Below are positions 53,705-62,461 of a stretch of DNA of 63,107 nucleotides, piece by piece. The translations under genes and the position numbers were made by a program. How positions within the stretch are numbered: position 1 is the stretch's first letter; each line of letters starts with the position of its first letter. The stretch is from a virus. The notes under the pieces were generated by a model. The model was not told the DNA's origin. It made no database searches and was given only the letters and a program-made list of their open reading frames with translations. The DNA is taken from IMG/VR virus record IMGVR_UViG_3300030104_000829, positions 1-63,107 of that record; one strand, 5' to 3'.

Positions 53705-55429
53705 CTATTCCCATGGCATTGGTTCATCATTAATACTTATTGGTTCGAAAGGTATAAAACAACCTGATTTATGTTCCCATTTAAAATGGGCTTCAGCACC
53801 GTTTTCACCAAGGTTTTGAAATTTTACTTTAAGAACCTTAGCTTTAACTGTTTTAGCTTCATAATCTCTGTGAACTAATATACCGTGATAACTAGCATCA
53901 TACCATTCACCACCACCTTTTATATTATACATTGTTGGCTCTTCAATTTTACCGTCTTTGTCTTTATACATTTTAGTAGGATGTGCTACGATAAACACTA
54001 ATACATCAAACTTTTTAGCAAAAGTTTCTATTTTAGTAAGATACTCCATTGTATAGCGATTTACATCTTCTGTTTTACAATCAACATCTCTTACTTTATT
54101 ATAAGGATCAATAACTAAGCATTTAATTCCTTTTCGTTTAACTAGCTCTGCACCTTTACGTAATACAGATTCTAATGTATAACGCTCCATGTCTATGAAA
54201 AAGTAGTTATCGTTAACGTGATCAGCTACTGTATTCCATTTATCTCCATGTATATCTGCTGACGTTGGCATACCTTTCCATGTTTTACGCATTAACTTGT
54301 GAGCATGTAAATACGTGGGTGCATTTTCTGGTGATGCAAAAGCCGTTTTCCAGCCATAATTACGATTGTAACCTACAACCATCTGGTCAACAAAATCAGA
54401 CTTACCACTACTAGGTATCCCAGTAACAGTAATAAACTGTCCGGTGTAAGTGCTAAAAATGTTGTCAAAGTTTTCCAAGCCGACTTGATAGCCTTTTTTA
54501 AATCCATTACGAACAAAGTCTGTAACCTCGTCTTCAATGTCTTTAAATGTTGTAACATTTTCAAGAGGAACAGGCCTCGCTCTTGAAATAATTTCTGATA
54601 ATCTCTCTGATCCATGTTTTATTAGATATTCATTAGCGTCTTTACAATCATCAAACGAAACTAAATAACATACTTCAGCACCTAATCTTCTAACTAGTTC
54701 AGCTTGTAATGCTTGACCTGCTTCATCTGAATCAACAGCTAATATTATTTTTTCTTTATCTTCAAAATAATCTATACAATTATCAAGATAATCTAAATTA
54801 TTACTATTAAGTGTAGCGCCGTTAGGAACTGATATAGCGTTTGGTATACCAGCTTCATGTAACGCTAACACATCCATTTCTCCTTCAGTTATAATACAGT
54901 ACTCATAACCTACAATACTATTAATATTATAGAATACTTTTTCAGCACCTTTATATAACTTAAAGTTTTTACGACCATCTCTATATTTAACATTAATAAG
55001 TTGATCGCCCATAAAGTAATTAAACTTTATAGTATTCTCGGTCTTACCGGTTTGCGGCATATACTCAAGACCCTCACCGACTTGTAAGTCGACCAGAGTC
55101 TGAGCTGATATACCTCTTGTTTTAAACCATTTCAAGACTTTTTGCTCTGGATCACCAGTTATATTATAATCCTCTTGTTTGTCAACAGGTCTTACATATT
55201 CTTTTTCACTAGCTCCTTTACGTTGATAAGTATGTAGTTGAAATGATGTATTACAATTGTGACAAGTACCGAGACCCCGTTCCCAATCATAAGACGCACA
55301 TTTTGCCTTTTGATTCTTGGGTTTTCTAGTGTGCGAGCAAAGAGGACATATACCCTGCTTTTTCCCTTCTTCTAGCTTATGTTGATTGAACTCATCAATC
55401 AAAAATCCATTGATCTCTACTGTCTGCAT
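53705..55429 (-). CDS. Primase-helicase (T7 gp4-like)
   Basis: 574 residues. Zinc-binding CPLC (28-31) and CHNC (56-59) as in primases; TOPRIM with ITEGEMDVLALHEAG (Glu 183) and AVDSDEAG (Asp 233, Asp 235); DnaB/RecA-type helicase with Walker A GIPSSGKS (337-344) and Walker B CLVIDPY (437-443). One polypeptide thus makes primers and unwinds DNA. No DNA polymerase gene follows, so it should load a host polymerase. Confidence 0.93.
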   Translation of the reverse strand: MQTVEINGFLIDEFNQHKLEEGKKQGICPLCSHTRKPKNQKAKCASYDWERGLGTCHNCNTSFQLHTYQRKGASEKEYVRPVDKQEDYNITGDPEQKVLKWFKTRGISAQTLVDLQVGEGLEYMPQTGKTENTIKFNYFMGDQLINVKYRDGRKNFKLYKGAEKVFYNINSIVGYEYCIITEGEMDVLALHEAGIPNAISVPNGATLNSNNLDYLDNCIDYFEDKEKIILAVDSDEAGQALQAELVRRLGAEVCYLVSFDDCKDANEYLIKHGSERLSEIISRARPVPLENVTTFKDIEDEVTDFVRNGFKKGYQVGLENFDNIFSTYTGQFITVTGIPSSGKSDFVDQMVVGYNRNYGWKTAFASPENAPTYLHAHKLMRKTWKGMPTSADIHGDKWNTVADHVNDNYFFIDMERYTLESVLRKGAELVKRKGIKCLVIDPYNKVRDVDCKTEDVNRYTMEYLTKIETFAKKFDVLVFIVAHPTKMYKDKDGKIEEPTMYNIKGGGEWYDASYHGILVHRDYEAKTVKAKVLKVKFQNLGENGAEAHFKWEHKSGCFIPFEPISINDEPMPWE

Positions 55430-55438
55430 TTAATTTAA

Positions 55439-55747
55439 TTAAAATGGTAAATCATCTACCGGTGCCGCAGCTGGTGTAGCTTTAGCAGGTTGGTCTTGTC
55501 TTGGTGCAACATCTACGTTGCTGCCGTTTGTCCATACTACTTGTACGTTGCCTAAGTAAACTTTAGCAGTTTTAGCCTCACGCTCCTCTTTAGTTTGTGC
55601 TATACAAACTGGACCGTTATTACCAAACTGATCTACTTCGTCATTTAACGTAATAGTAATAGGTAAGTATTTACCTTTTTTACCCTCGATAACTTTTGAT
55701 TTATCGATGTTAGTAAGGTTAATACTGGTTTTAATTATACTAGCCAT
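55439..55747 (-). CDS. Single-stranded DNA-binding protein (small)
   Basis: 102 residues; beta-rich N-terminal part (ITLNDEVDQFGNNGPVCIAQ, VYLGNVQVVW) then an Ala/Pro-rich flexible tail ending DDLPF, like the acidic DDIPF tip of bacterial SSB that docks partner proteins. Next to primase-helicase and exonuclease genes, it protects ssDNA during replication and annealing. Confidence 0.75.
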   Translation of the reverse strand: MASIIKTSINLTNIDKSKVIEGKKGKYLPITITLNDEVDQFGNNGPVCIAQTKEEREAKTAKVYLGNVQVVWTNGSNVDVAPRQDQPAKATPAAAPVDDLPF

Positions 55748-55748
55748 A

Positions 55749-55928
55749 TTATACGTATTGATTTATTTGATTAAACATTCTTTGCATCTGCTCTTTAGTA
55801 GCTCCAGTAGTTCTTCTTAAGTTATCTACTGCTTTAACATGAGTTTGATTAGCGTAAAAGTTGTTTACACTAGTTTCTAATCCTGTTACACTACATACTT
55901 TAGTTTGGTTTTTTCTGGTTCTTGCCAT
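55749..55928 (-). CDS. Small basic hypothetical protein (59 aa)
   Basis: MARTRKNQTKVCSVTGLETS then KAVDNLRRTTGATKEQMQRM, ending QINQYV. Two bases from the SSB start and two from the exonuclease stop. Basic, possibly helix-turn-helix-like; no family recognised. Confidence 0.55.
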   Translation of the reverse strand: MARTRKNQTKVCSVTGLETSVNNFYANQTHVKAVDNLRRTTGATKEQMQRMFNQINQYV

Positions 55929-55930
55929 AA

Positions 55931-56662
55931 TTATAAGGTTTTATTAATAAAATATTGTTTAGGGTCAAAGCCCTCAGACTTATAGAACAATTCATAAGCC
56001 TGTACTGCTCTTTCAACTTTATCTTTACCACGTTCATAGAACTCTGGTGAGCAATCAAAGATACCTATTTGTTCTGTGTTTTTATCAATGGCAATAAATA
56101 CCATTTCATAACCAAATAGTTTACTATAAATATAAGCTTGTGAGTCGTAATTGTATTTAGAAGCTGAATATTTAAATTTATTAAGATCTGCAGTAGTTTT
56201 CAAATCAACAATGAGTTTTTCATTATGATTAATAATATCAGCTTTACCTTTCCACATTTGACCCTCAAGCTCTGTTATGCCTGGTACTTCATATTCTGTA
56301 TTACTATCACGTATTAATCCTTTGCATACATTATTATCTAAAACTTTGTCTGTTAATAATTCTATAGCATCGACTTCGTGTTGCAATAAGCATAATTCAC
56401 CGCCAGACATCTCTTTGTAAGCCTTAGTGTTTCTAGTGGTAGACTGTATCACTCTATACTTATGCAGTTTATCTGGTTCAAGTATAGCCGTGTGAAAATA
56501 TCCACCAACTAGAAATGCAGGTCGCGGAGCTTGCTGCTTACCTAAAGCTAAAGGATTTGTAAGTAAAGTACCAATATCAGAGTTACTTAAATACTTTTTA
56601 CCAAAAGCACCATAGTAATTCTCATCATCACGTAACTTTTCAATTACTTTTTCTTTATTCAT
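55931..56662 (-). CDS. PD-(D/E)XK exonuclease (RecB/RecE-like)
   Basis: 243 residues. YLSNSDIGTLLTNPLAL at the start, FLVGGYFHTAILEP (His as in lambda-type exonucleases), GKADIINHNEKLIVDLKTT giving the Asp and Asp-x-Lys active site, and YDSQAYIYSKLFG (Gln motif). With the ERF protein just upstream it forms an exonuclease plus annealing-protein pair for recombination-dependent replication. Confidence 0.85.
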   Translation of the reverse strand: MNKEKVIEKLRDDENYYGAFGKKYLSNSDIGTLLTNPLALGKQQAPRPAFLVGGYFHTAILEPDKLHKYRVIQSTTRNTKAYKEMSGGELCLLQHEVDAIELLTDKVLDNNVCKGLIRDSNTEYEVPGITELEGQMWKGKADIINHNEKLIVDLKTTADLNKFKYSASKYNYDSQAYIYSKLFGYEMVFIAIDKNTEQIGIFDCSPEFYERGKDKVERAVQAYELFYKSEGFDPKQYFINKTL

Positions 56663-56663
56663 A

Positions 56664-57212
56664 TTATAGTGTTGTTAATGCTCCTTCTATTTCTTTAGAT
56701 AGAGCATACTTGGCTTTTATAGCCGATACTTTACCACCTGCTGTTACGTATTGAACCGCTTTTTCATAAGCTGGATCATTTTTAGAGGTTAAAGTTGGTT
56801 TTTTTGGCTCGAACTTTTTCTTGCCGTGATTGTTTGTAGCATCGCTATCTTGGGTGTCGTCTATTAGAAATAAATTTCCTAGTGCATACTTCTTTGCGTA
56901 ACTCGATGCTGACCCAAACTGTTGAGGTGCTTGCATACCTTTTTGATTAAGATCAACTCCAACTATTGATGTAGCTGTAATTGTACCTTTACCATCAGTT
57001 ACTGTAGCTGTTGTTTGTATAACAGGCATTGGCTCTGTTGCAATCAACTCTTCATTAACTGTTACGGTAACTCCTAACTCTAACAGAAAGGGTTTTGTAG
57101 CTTCGAGAATGTCTTCGGCTGACCTGAAGTAATACTTACCGAATGAGTTAAATCTACTTTTTTTCGATTTAAACTTTGTCTGAATTTGAGATAATTTTTC
57201 GTATATGGTCAT
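56664..57212 (-). CDS. erf: ERF-family single-strand annealing protein
   Basis: 182 residues. KKSRFNSFGKYYFRSAEDILEATKP at the start and SASSYAKKYALGNLFLIDDTQDSD in the middle are hallmarks of the ERF recombinase superfamily. It anneals single strands made by the exonuclease that follows. C-terminal Lys-rich tail. A 42-base gap separates it from the sigma gene. Confidence 0.88.
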   Translation of the reverse strand: MTIYEKLSQIQTKFKSKKSRFNSFGKYYFRSAEDILEATKPFLLELGVTVTVNEELIATEPMPVIQTTATVTDGKGTITATSIVGVDLNQKGMQAPQQFGSASSYAKKYALGNLFLIDDTQDSDATNNHGKKKFEPKKPTLTSKNDPAYEKAVQYVTAGGKVSAIKAKYALSKEIEGALTTL

Positions 57213-57254
57213 ACTATTATAATTACATGTTTAAAATTAATTTACATATCTAAC

Positions 57255-58022
57255 TTACACTATATCAAGCACTTGCGAGTGATCTACATTGTCAATTAGT
57301 TTTTGAACTGCTTGCTTTTTTAACTCTGAAACGCGTACATAATTACCCACGCCGTTCATATTTAATTTTACAGCAATTTGTTTTGCAGAGTGCTTATCAC
57401 AATCAAGACCATAACTCATACGCAGTACCTCGTATTCATTTTCATTAAGGTATTTTTCCATTAAACTTTTTAAATAAATATTAAGTATATGTATGTTATA
57501 AGGTTCTGATTTGTCTGCTATTTGATACATCATATTTTCTTCATCATCATTTGTAACTTGAGCATCAATAGACAAAAATATACTATTGAAAAATATTTCA
57601 ACCATTTTTTTATCTTTAGGATTTTTACGTATTTCATTTAGTTTATGCTCTGGTATACGTATATCACCTCTAGCCATATCAATACGTCTACGTATAGCAC
57701 CTTTAATACGTTTAGATAGAAATGATTTTAATGTTTTTTCTATATCATCTGACTCATATAGTTTTGTCCACTCTATTCTATCAACAGCTTTTGTTAAGGC
57801 TTCACCACCACATTGTATTATATCATTTATAGTCATAACACCTGATGCTTGTTGAGTTGTAGAGAATTTACGACCTAAGTTTTCAATTAAAGGACTAAAT
57901 TTTATTATGAGTTCTTCTCTTGTATATTTTTTATAATCTGAACCATAGTCTGGTAATCTGGCTAAAGACTGTTTTAAGTCTTCTTTGTACCTTATATAGT
58001 TTTGTACGTTATATTTCTTCAT
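57255..58022 (-). CDS. Phage sigma factor (sigma-70 family)
   Basis: 255 residues. LIENLGRKF...TINDIIQCGGEALTKAVDRIEW fits region 2.1-2.2, FLSKRIKGAIRRRIDMARGDIRIPEHK the region 2.4/3 boundary, and NENEYEVLRMSYGLDCDKHSAKQIA with VRVSELKKQAVQKL region 4 with its helix-turn-helix. It probably redirects host RNA polymerase to phage promoters, the six bipartite elements being the best candidates. Confidence 0.85.
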   Translation of the reverse strand: MKKYNVQNYIRYKEDLKQSLARLPDYGSDYKKYTREELIIKFSPLIENLGRKFSTTQQASGVMTINDIIQCGGEALTKAVDRIEWTKLYESDDIEKTLKSFLSKRIKGAIRRRIDMARGDIRIPEHKLNEIRKNPKDKKMVEIFFNSIFLSIDAQVTNDDEENMMYQIADKSEPYNIHILNIYLKSLMEKYLNENEYEVLRMSYGLDCDKHSAKQIAVKLNMNGVGNYVRVSELKKQAVQKLIDNVDHSQVLDIV

Positions 58023-58650
58023 TTAATATTGCTTTTTCTTTTCTCAGGCAATCATTTAGATTACGCTGTATTGTTCTAGTAGAACAGTCTAACAAACCTG
58101 CTATTCTGCCCCATGTTATTGTTTTACCCATATCGTTTAGATCTAACATGCATTGATAAATTGATTCACCATCTACACGACTAGATCTACCGATAAGCTT
58201 ACCAACGATACTCATCTTCTCGTTAGGTGTTAAACCGCTATAGTCTTTAAATATTATCTTACGTTTTTTATTTACAGGTGGTTCGCCACCAGTTTTAAAA
58301 ACATCTTTAATCATTTCGTTTAACTTTTTATCACTAATAAAAAATGTAACAAAACCATTTTCTTTATCAGCTATAAACTCAAACCATTTTTTTAAATGCT
58401 CTAAATTCCAAAAAGCTACATTAATACCTTCTTTACAAGGATTTAGATAATATAAAACATAAAAATGCCACTTCAAAGATTTATATGTTGTAATCTTTGC
58501 TTTACTACGAAACAAGTGATAGCATTCGTATGTACCATTTTCATAGTAACTATACAATGCGGTATCAATCGTAGGTTTATCATTAACAGGATCACACCTG
58601 TAATTTATTCTACGATCGTTTAACCATTTCATGTTTCTTTCATGTGACAT
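58009..58650 (-). CDS. HTH DNA-binding protein (213 aa)
   Basis: The C-terminal part KTITWGRIAGLLDCSTRTIQRNLND (about residues 175-199) is a convincing helix-turn-helix. The N-terminal 120 residues are mixed and unrecognised, followed by a basic linker (PPVNKKRKIIFKDYSG). It overlaps the sigma gene by 14 bases, so a regulatory or replication-initiation role is likely. Confidence 0.65.
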   Translation of the reverse strand: MSHERNMKWLNDRRINYRCDPVNDKPTIDTALYSYYENGTYECYHLFRSKAKITTYKSLKWHFYVLYYLNPCKEGINVAFWNLEHLKKWFEFIADKENGFVTFFISDKKLNEMIKDVFKTGGEPPVNKKRKIIFKDYSGLTPNEKMSIVGKLIGRSSRVDGESIYQCMLDLNDMGKTITWGRIAGLLDCSTRTIQRNLNDCLRKEKAILNEEI

Positions 58651-58775
58651 TAGCCTCTTACTTTATTATCTTTACGGGCTTTTGTCAGCCTCGGTTTAAC
58701 AAAATTCTTAATTTTGGTACGAATACCAAATACGTCTGTTTGTATAATGTGGTTATATATTTTATATCTACTCAT
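58650..58775 (-). CDS. Very small basic protein (41 aa)
   Basis: MSRYKIYNHIIQTDVFGIRT followed by KIKNFVKPRLTKARKDNKVRG. TAATG overlap with the HTH gene and 8-base overlap with the upstream gene. Strongly basic C-terminus suggests nucleic-acid binding. Confidence 0.55.
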   Translation of the reverse strand: MSRYKIYNHIIQTDVFGIRTKIKNFVKPRLTKARKDNKVRG

Positions 58776-59103
58776 TTATAATTGTTATTTTTACGTTATT
58801 CCATTTACCGCCTTTTACATCTTTATTTACAAGAAAATCAATACGGTTTTTCCATCGTTTATTCATACGATCTTCAATAGTCCATATTCCATCTAACTGA
58901 CCTGCTCCTTGAACACAAACTTTAGTGCCAAACACAAAACCGTGTTGCTCTAAATCTCTAGATACGGCTATCCAACGGTGAACTTGAGGATCAGCTTCAT
59001 TAATAGTTTTAAGTGAAGCTGTAGTTAAATAGTCTGCATTGCATTGAGTAGGATCAGCATGGTATATTGTTGCTGTTACTAATATTGATATTAAAAAATT
59101 CAT
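58768..59103 (-). CDS. Secreted 3D-domain-like protein (111 aa)
   Basis: Short hydrophobic N-terminus (MNFLISILVTATIYHA), then QCNADYLTTASLKTINEADPQVHRWIAVSRDL, GTKVCVQGAGQLDGIWTIEDRMNKRWKNRIDFLV. The Asp-rich barrel pattern fits the 3D/double-psi-barrel family of wall-active proteins. It may weaken the cell wall or protect from lysis. Overlaps the upstream gene by 50 bases. Confidence 0.6.
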   Translation of the reverse strand: MNFLISILVTATIYHADPTQCNADYLTTASLKTINEADPQVHRWIAVSRDLEQHGFVFGTKVCVQGAGQLDGIWTIEDRMNKRWKNRIDFLVNKDVKGGKWNNVKITIINE

Positions 59104-59581
59104 CTGGTCTAGTTATTAATTGTTCGTTTTTATTAGCCACTAAGTATTTTTCACCTTCATAATAATTCCAATATGCAGTTATACTACATCCAGGCACTTT
59201 ATATTGATCTGGCATACACTGTGGCGGTTCTGTAAAAAAACCATCAGGTATACCTTTAGGTATAAACATTAAAGGTATTTTGCATCTAGTTATTGTTAAA
59301 TGTTCTTTACCATATCGATTTGTGTATTCTTCGCCAAGCGCTACCATGTGATTATACAACCACAAATACTGGCTTTTATTACCTCTACACCATATTGTTG
59401 ATGGGTGATTGTAATGTGCTTTTTTGTATGGTACAAAAGTCTTGTAGTCATACAACTCAGCATAATGATGATGCGCTGTACAAAGCATCTGGGCTGATTC
59501 TAGGATCATTTTAACCACATGCTTATTATATTGTATCTGCGCAGCTTTAACTGGGTCAGGATGTAAATAAAATATATTCAT
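59054..59581 (-). CDS. Conserved marine-phage hypothetical protein (175 aa)
   Basis: Begins MNIFYLHPDPVKAAQIQYNKHVVKMILESAQM, a start frequent in marine phage genomes, followed by HHHYAELYDY, HPSTIWCRGNKSQYLWLYNH and a YWNYYEGEKYL end. Annotated in other phages mostly as unknown; similarity to DNA-repair glycosylases is sometimes proposed but I see no proof of it. Confidence 0.65.
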   Translation of the reverse strand: MNIFYLHPDPVKAAQIQYNKHVVKMILESAQMLCTAHHHYAELYDYKTFVPYKKAHYNHPSTIWCRGNKSQYLWLYNHMVALGEEYTNRYGKEHLTITRCKIPLMFIPKGIPDGFFTEPPQCMPDQYKVPGCSITAYWNYYEGEKYLVANKNEQLITRPDEFFNINISNSNNIPC

Positions 59582-59688
59582 TTATATCTTTTATTGTTTA
59601 ATCTATTATAATGCGCGTCTAATAATATATGAGCAACCTCTTCGCTGATCATATTATCATTATATAATTTCCATATTACTTTACTCAT
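59578..59688 (-). CDS. Very small hypothetical protein (36 aa)
   Basis: MSKVIWKLYNDNMISEEVAH, then a basic ILLDAHYNRLNNKRYK end. ATGA overlaps at both sides make it part of the coupled chain. Function unknown. Confidence 0.5.
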   Translation of the reverse strand: MSKVIWKLYNDNMISEEVAHILLDAHYNRLNNKRYK

Positions 59689-59957
59689 AATTCTTCTTGT
59701 ATTTTAATAAACTTTTTAACTTTGTGTATTAGCGCTGTGAATATAGCTAAACCCATGCCACCTACAAATAATTTTACATTAGTTGTAAAAGGCTTTAAAG
59801 TAAAACCCCATATTAATAAAGCTATAAGATCTAGCGCAAACATAGCACCGCCAATGCCCATTATAACATCAGGAAATTTTTTACAAATTAAAGCTACTAA
59901 TCCTGTTATTTGTATAAGGATAATTATTGAACCAAAACCTAATAAAAAATCTTCCAT
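59685..59957 (-). CDS. Small membrane protein (90 aa)
   Basis: Three hydrophobic segments (FGSIIILIQITGLVALIC, VIMGIGGAMFALDLIALLIWG, LFVGGMGLAIFTALI) and a short basic end. Inner-membrane protein in the early operon; possible superinfection or host-takeover factor. One base from the ligase stop. Confidence 0.6.
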   Translation of the reverse strand: MEDFLLGFGSIIILIQITGLVALICKKFPDVIMGIGGAMFALDLIALLIWGFTLKPFTTNVKLFVGGMGLAIFTALIHKVKKFIKIQEEL

Positions 59958-59958
59958 A

Positions 59959-60798
59959 TTATTCGTAATTTCTTATACATTTAAACAGCGGGTGTCTGTA
60001 AGAACCTGCATTAGTTTTTTGAAAATAAGTAAAGGTAGCACGCTGACCAATGTAGTCATGAACGTTATCGAGCATAGCCGCTAAATCCTTGTAGGAATAA
60101 CCTTTGCCTGGTGGACAACCAAACTGTATACCTTCGTCATCTAGCATAATGAACTTACCGAGCGTGCCTTGTCTCTTACCTTTACCTGCTTCATAACCAA
60201 TGATAGTTGCTTCAGTATCGCTGAAGTCTTTGAATTTCATTAAGTCGTAAGACCTACCGTGCTTGTATAGACCATCTAGTCTGATAATAGAGCCTTCGTA
60301 ACCTTGATCAAGGAACTCAGCGTGTATATCTCTAGCATAATTATAACTGTCAACAAGTTTTGCAGGTACATACATAACTGTGTGATCAGGAGTATATATA
60401 CCTGACGTTACAAGTTGTTGCATACGAGTTTTGTAGCTGTCATATTTGACACCATCAAAGTAATCGTATACGTGAAACTGCACAAGATGTTGAGCATCTA
60501 GTCTATCATCTGCGGTAGGCTTTTGCTTACGAACTAATGATATAATTTTTTCGAAGTCATTTTTAAGCTTGTGATTGTACAACTCGCCATCGAGTATTAC
60601 GTCTGGGTTTTGCTTGAAAAATGGTATAAGTGCTAACTCGATATGAGCTAGGTTTTTAAAATGTTTGCCTGTACGAGAGTACGCGCCATTTTTAGTAAAG
60701 AGGCAACGAACACCGTCAAGCTTAGCTTGTATATACACAGGTTGAGACCAGTCAACTCTTGACTCGTCAAACTTGTGTGCTAGCATTGGTTTCTGCAT
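59959..60798 (-). CDS. ATP-dependent DNA ligase
   Basis: 279 residues. QAKLDGVRC (Lys 26, the adenylation residue), SRTGKHF (motif III-like), DGELYNH, YEGSIIRLDG and LMKFKDF (motifs IIIa-V) are in order. Minimal ligase with an OB fold at the C-terminus. It seals nicks during phage replication and recombination. Confidence 0.9.
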   Translation of the reverse strand: MQKPMLAHKFDESRVDWSQPVYIQAKLDGVRCLFTKNGAYSRTGKHFKNLAHIELALIPFFKQNPDVILDGELYNHKLKNDFEKIISLVRKQKPTADDRLDAQHLVQFHVYDYFDGVKYDSYKTRMQQLVTSGIYTPDHTVMYVPAKLVDSYNYARDIHAEFLDQGYEGSIIRLDGLYKHGRSYDLMKFKDFSDTEATIIGYEAGKGKRQGTLGKFIMLDDEGIQFGCPPGKGYSYKDLAAMLDNVHDYIGQRATFTYFQKTNAGSYRHPLFKCIRNYE

Positions 60799-60799
60799 A

Positions 60800-61042
60800 T
60801 TATTTAAATTTGTTAAGTTTATTTTCTATTGTTTTTATTTTATCTTGCAATTCTTTGCATTTTTCATAATTCTCACGTTTTAATTCAAAATCTAGTTTAG
60901 TCATTGTAGCTGCTAATTCTGCTAACAATTCTTCTTCGTTTGATTGTTTTGTAGGAACTATAAAAGCCGCATGATACATTAACTCTGTTATTACTAATTC
61001 AGCAACACGTTGAGCTATTTGTTCTATTTCTTTTTTAGTCAT
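60800..61042 (-). CDS. Small helical UVR-like protein (80 aa)
   Basis: ATG 61042 (MTKKEIEQIAQRVAEL) is preferred; it overlaps the previous stop by 8 bases. The C-terminal half TMTKLDFELKRENYEKCKELQDKIKTIENKL resembles the UVR helix pair of UvrB/UvrC and some regulators. Might bind a host repair protein. Confidence 0.55.
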   Translation of the reverse strand: MTKKEIEQIAQRVAELVITELMYHAAFIVPTKQSNEEELLAELAATMTKLDFELKRENYEKCKELQDKIKTIENKLNKFK

Positions 61043-61484
61043 AATTAGTTTGATTGTTAGCAAAATCAGTATATTCCATATCTTGCATATATTTAGATAT
61101 AATTTTCTCAGGCGTTAACACAAACACACATTTGCTACTGTACATATCCCAACAACTTACGTGTATTTTATCTCTATCACCTGACCATATTATGTATCTA
61201 TACTGATGGTCTATTTGATCTGCTTTAGGGTATAAGTAGCAACTGTCATAGTACATGTCATGTACAAGTTTACTAGCTAATCTGCTACCGTCTTGACAAC
61301 CATTGCTTTTAGCAAGCAACCAATTAGCTATTTGTACACCTTGCCATTCAGGATAACCATCATGGTGCATGTATATGTTTACATAGCTTTTGTCTTGCAT
61401 AAGATCAGGATGTATAGCAAATCCTTCTGGGTATCTACTACTATGTTCTCGATCTACAACCATTAATAAGTTTCTAGTGCTCAT
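61035..61484 (-). CDS. Hypothetical protein (149 aa)
   Basis: MSTRNLLMVVDREHSSRYPEG, then HHDGYPEWQGVQIANWLLAKSNG and YRYIIWSGDRDKIHVSCWDMYSSKCVF. The pattern of a small beta-sheet with conserved Tyr, Trp and Cys is known from other phage early proteins without function. ATGA overlap with the upstream gene. Confidence 0.6.
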   Translation of the reverse strand: MSTRNLLMVVDREHSSRYPEGFAIHPDLMQDKSYVNIYMHHDGYPEWQGVQIANWLLAKSNGCQDGSRLASKLVHDMYYDSCYLYPKADQIDHQYRYIIWSGDRDKIHVSCWDMYSSKCVFVLTPEKIISKYMQDMEYTDFANNQTNYD

Positions 61485-61930
61485 GCTTCTGTTTTTTCAT
61501 ATTCGTAACCTTCTTCTATTAATTCATTTTCAACTTCTTGTTTCATATCATTTACATACTCATCATACACTTCTGTAACTGCATCTTGTACATAATAAGA
61601 ATCTAAATCATCTACGTAGATAATATCATTATAATCAGTCATAGCTTCAGATAGTTTTTCTGCTAAGTCATTTTCGTAATAATGTACATCTTCGTTGATA
61701 CACACGTTTCTACCATCACCGTGAGTTGCAACCCATACTTCGTAGCCATCTGCTGTGCTTTCTGTATATATACTGTAGCAAGGAGTCTCGTTCCAGTTAT
61801 CTGTTAGTTTAAAATCGTAGTGTTTTTGTATTACTTTAAGTGCTTCATCGTGGTCAATATCAAACTTCACGCCACGAGCTTCTAATCTTTTATCGATTAG
61901 TTCTTCTGTTATTAATTTTTTAGTTCCCAT
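61481..61930 (-). CDS. Strongly acidic hypothetical protein (149 aa)
   Basis: About 39 of 149 residues are Asp or Glu against about 13 Lys/Arg. The C-terminal half (DYNDIIYVDDLDSYYVQDAV, YVNDMKQEVENELIEEGYEYE) is dense in acid groups. Such charge is typical of DNA mimics, as in some anti-restriction proteins, but no known family is evident. Confidence 0.6.
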   Translation of the reverse strand: MGTKKLITEELIDKRLEARGVKFDIDHDEALKVIQKHYDFKLTDNWNETPCYSIYTESTADGYEVWVATHGDGRNVCINEDVHYYENDLAEKLSEAMTDYNDIIYVDDLDSYYVQDAVTEVYDEYVNDMKQEVENELIEEGYEYEKTEA

Positions 61931-62207
61931 ATTCTATTTTATTATTATTAGTTACCATCCATTCACAGTCATTTACCTTGTGACCTGCTCCGTATAAGAA
62001 CGATTCACAAGATTCTGTGTCAGGGTTCCATTCATTTTCTTTTGTACATAATACGCTAATGTCATATCTATATACTTTACCATCTGTAAAATCTAGTAAG
62101 AATATATATTTAGCTGACTCATCCGCTGTTATTACTTCTTTTGCATTGTTACCAAAGTGTCCAACAATTGGATTATCTTCGAAGTATTTTGTTACTGAAT
62201 CACTCAT
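61920..62207 (-). CDS. Small acidic hypothetical protein (95 aa)
   Basis: MSDSVTKYFEDNPIVGHFGN, then KYIFLLDFTDGKVYRYDISVL and CESFLYGAGHKVNDCEWMVTN. A compact beta protein with several Cys and His. Overlaps its neighbours on both sides (11 and 8 bases). No family recognised. Confidence 0.6.
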   Translation of the reverse strand: MSDSVTKYFEDNPIVGHFGNNAKEVITADESAKYIFLLDFTDGKVYRYDISVLCTKENEWNPDTESCESFLYGAGHKVNDCEWMVTNNNKIEYGN

Positions 62208-62448
62208 AGTCTTTAGATATTAAAATGTTATCGCCATATTTAAAATCCCATGCAGTAACTTTAATTAACTCAATATCAGAAAATGTATATAACATGCTAA
62301 TGTCACTTATTTTTAAGTTAGAATAAAAATATTCATTACTTAGCGTTTCAATAACACTTAGCACACTGCTTTCATAGTTTACAGTATTCGCTAGTAAAGC
62401 CTCTTTAACTTCGGGTTTTAGTCTTTCGTAGATTGTTAGTCTTTTCAT
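62200..62448 (-). CDS. Small hypothetical protein, first gene after promoter 6 (82 aa)
   Basis: MKRLTIYERLKPEVKEALLANTVNY, SVIETLSNEYFYSNLKISDISMLYTFSDIELI. About 13 bases separate the ATG from promoter-like element 6. Helical N-terminal half. Function unknown; likely among the earliest transcripts. Confidence 0.6.
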   Translation of the reverse strand: MKRLTIYERLKPEVKEALLANTVNYESSVLSVIETLSNEYFYSNLKISDISMLYTFSDIELIKVTAWDFKYGDNILISKDYE

Positions 62449-62461
62449 ATTTATTATTTAA

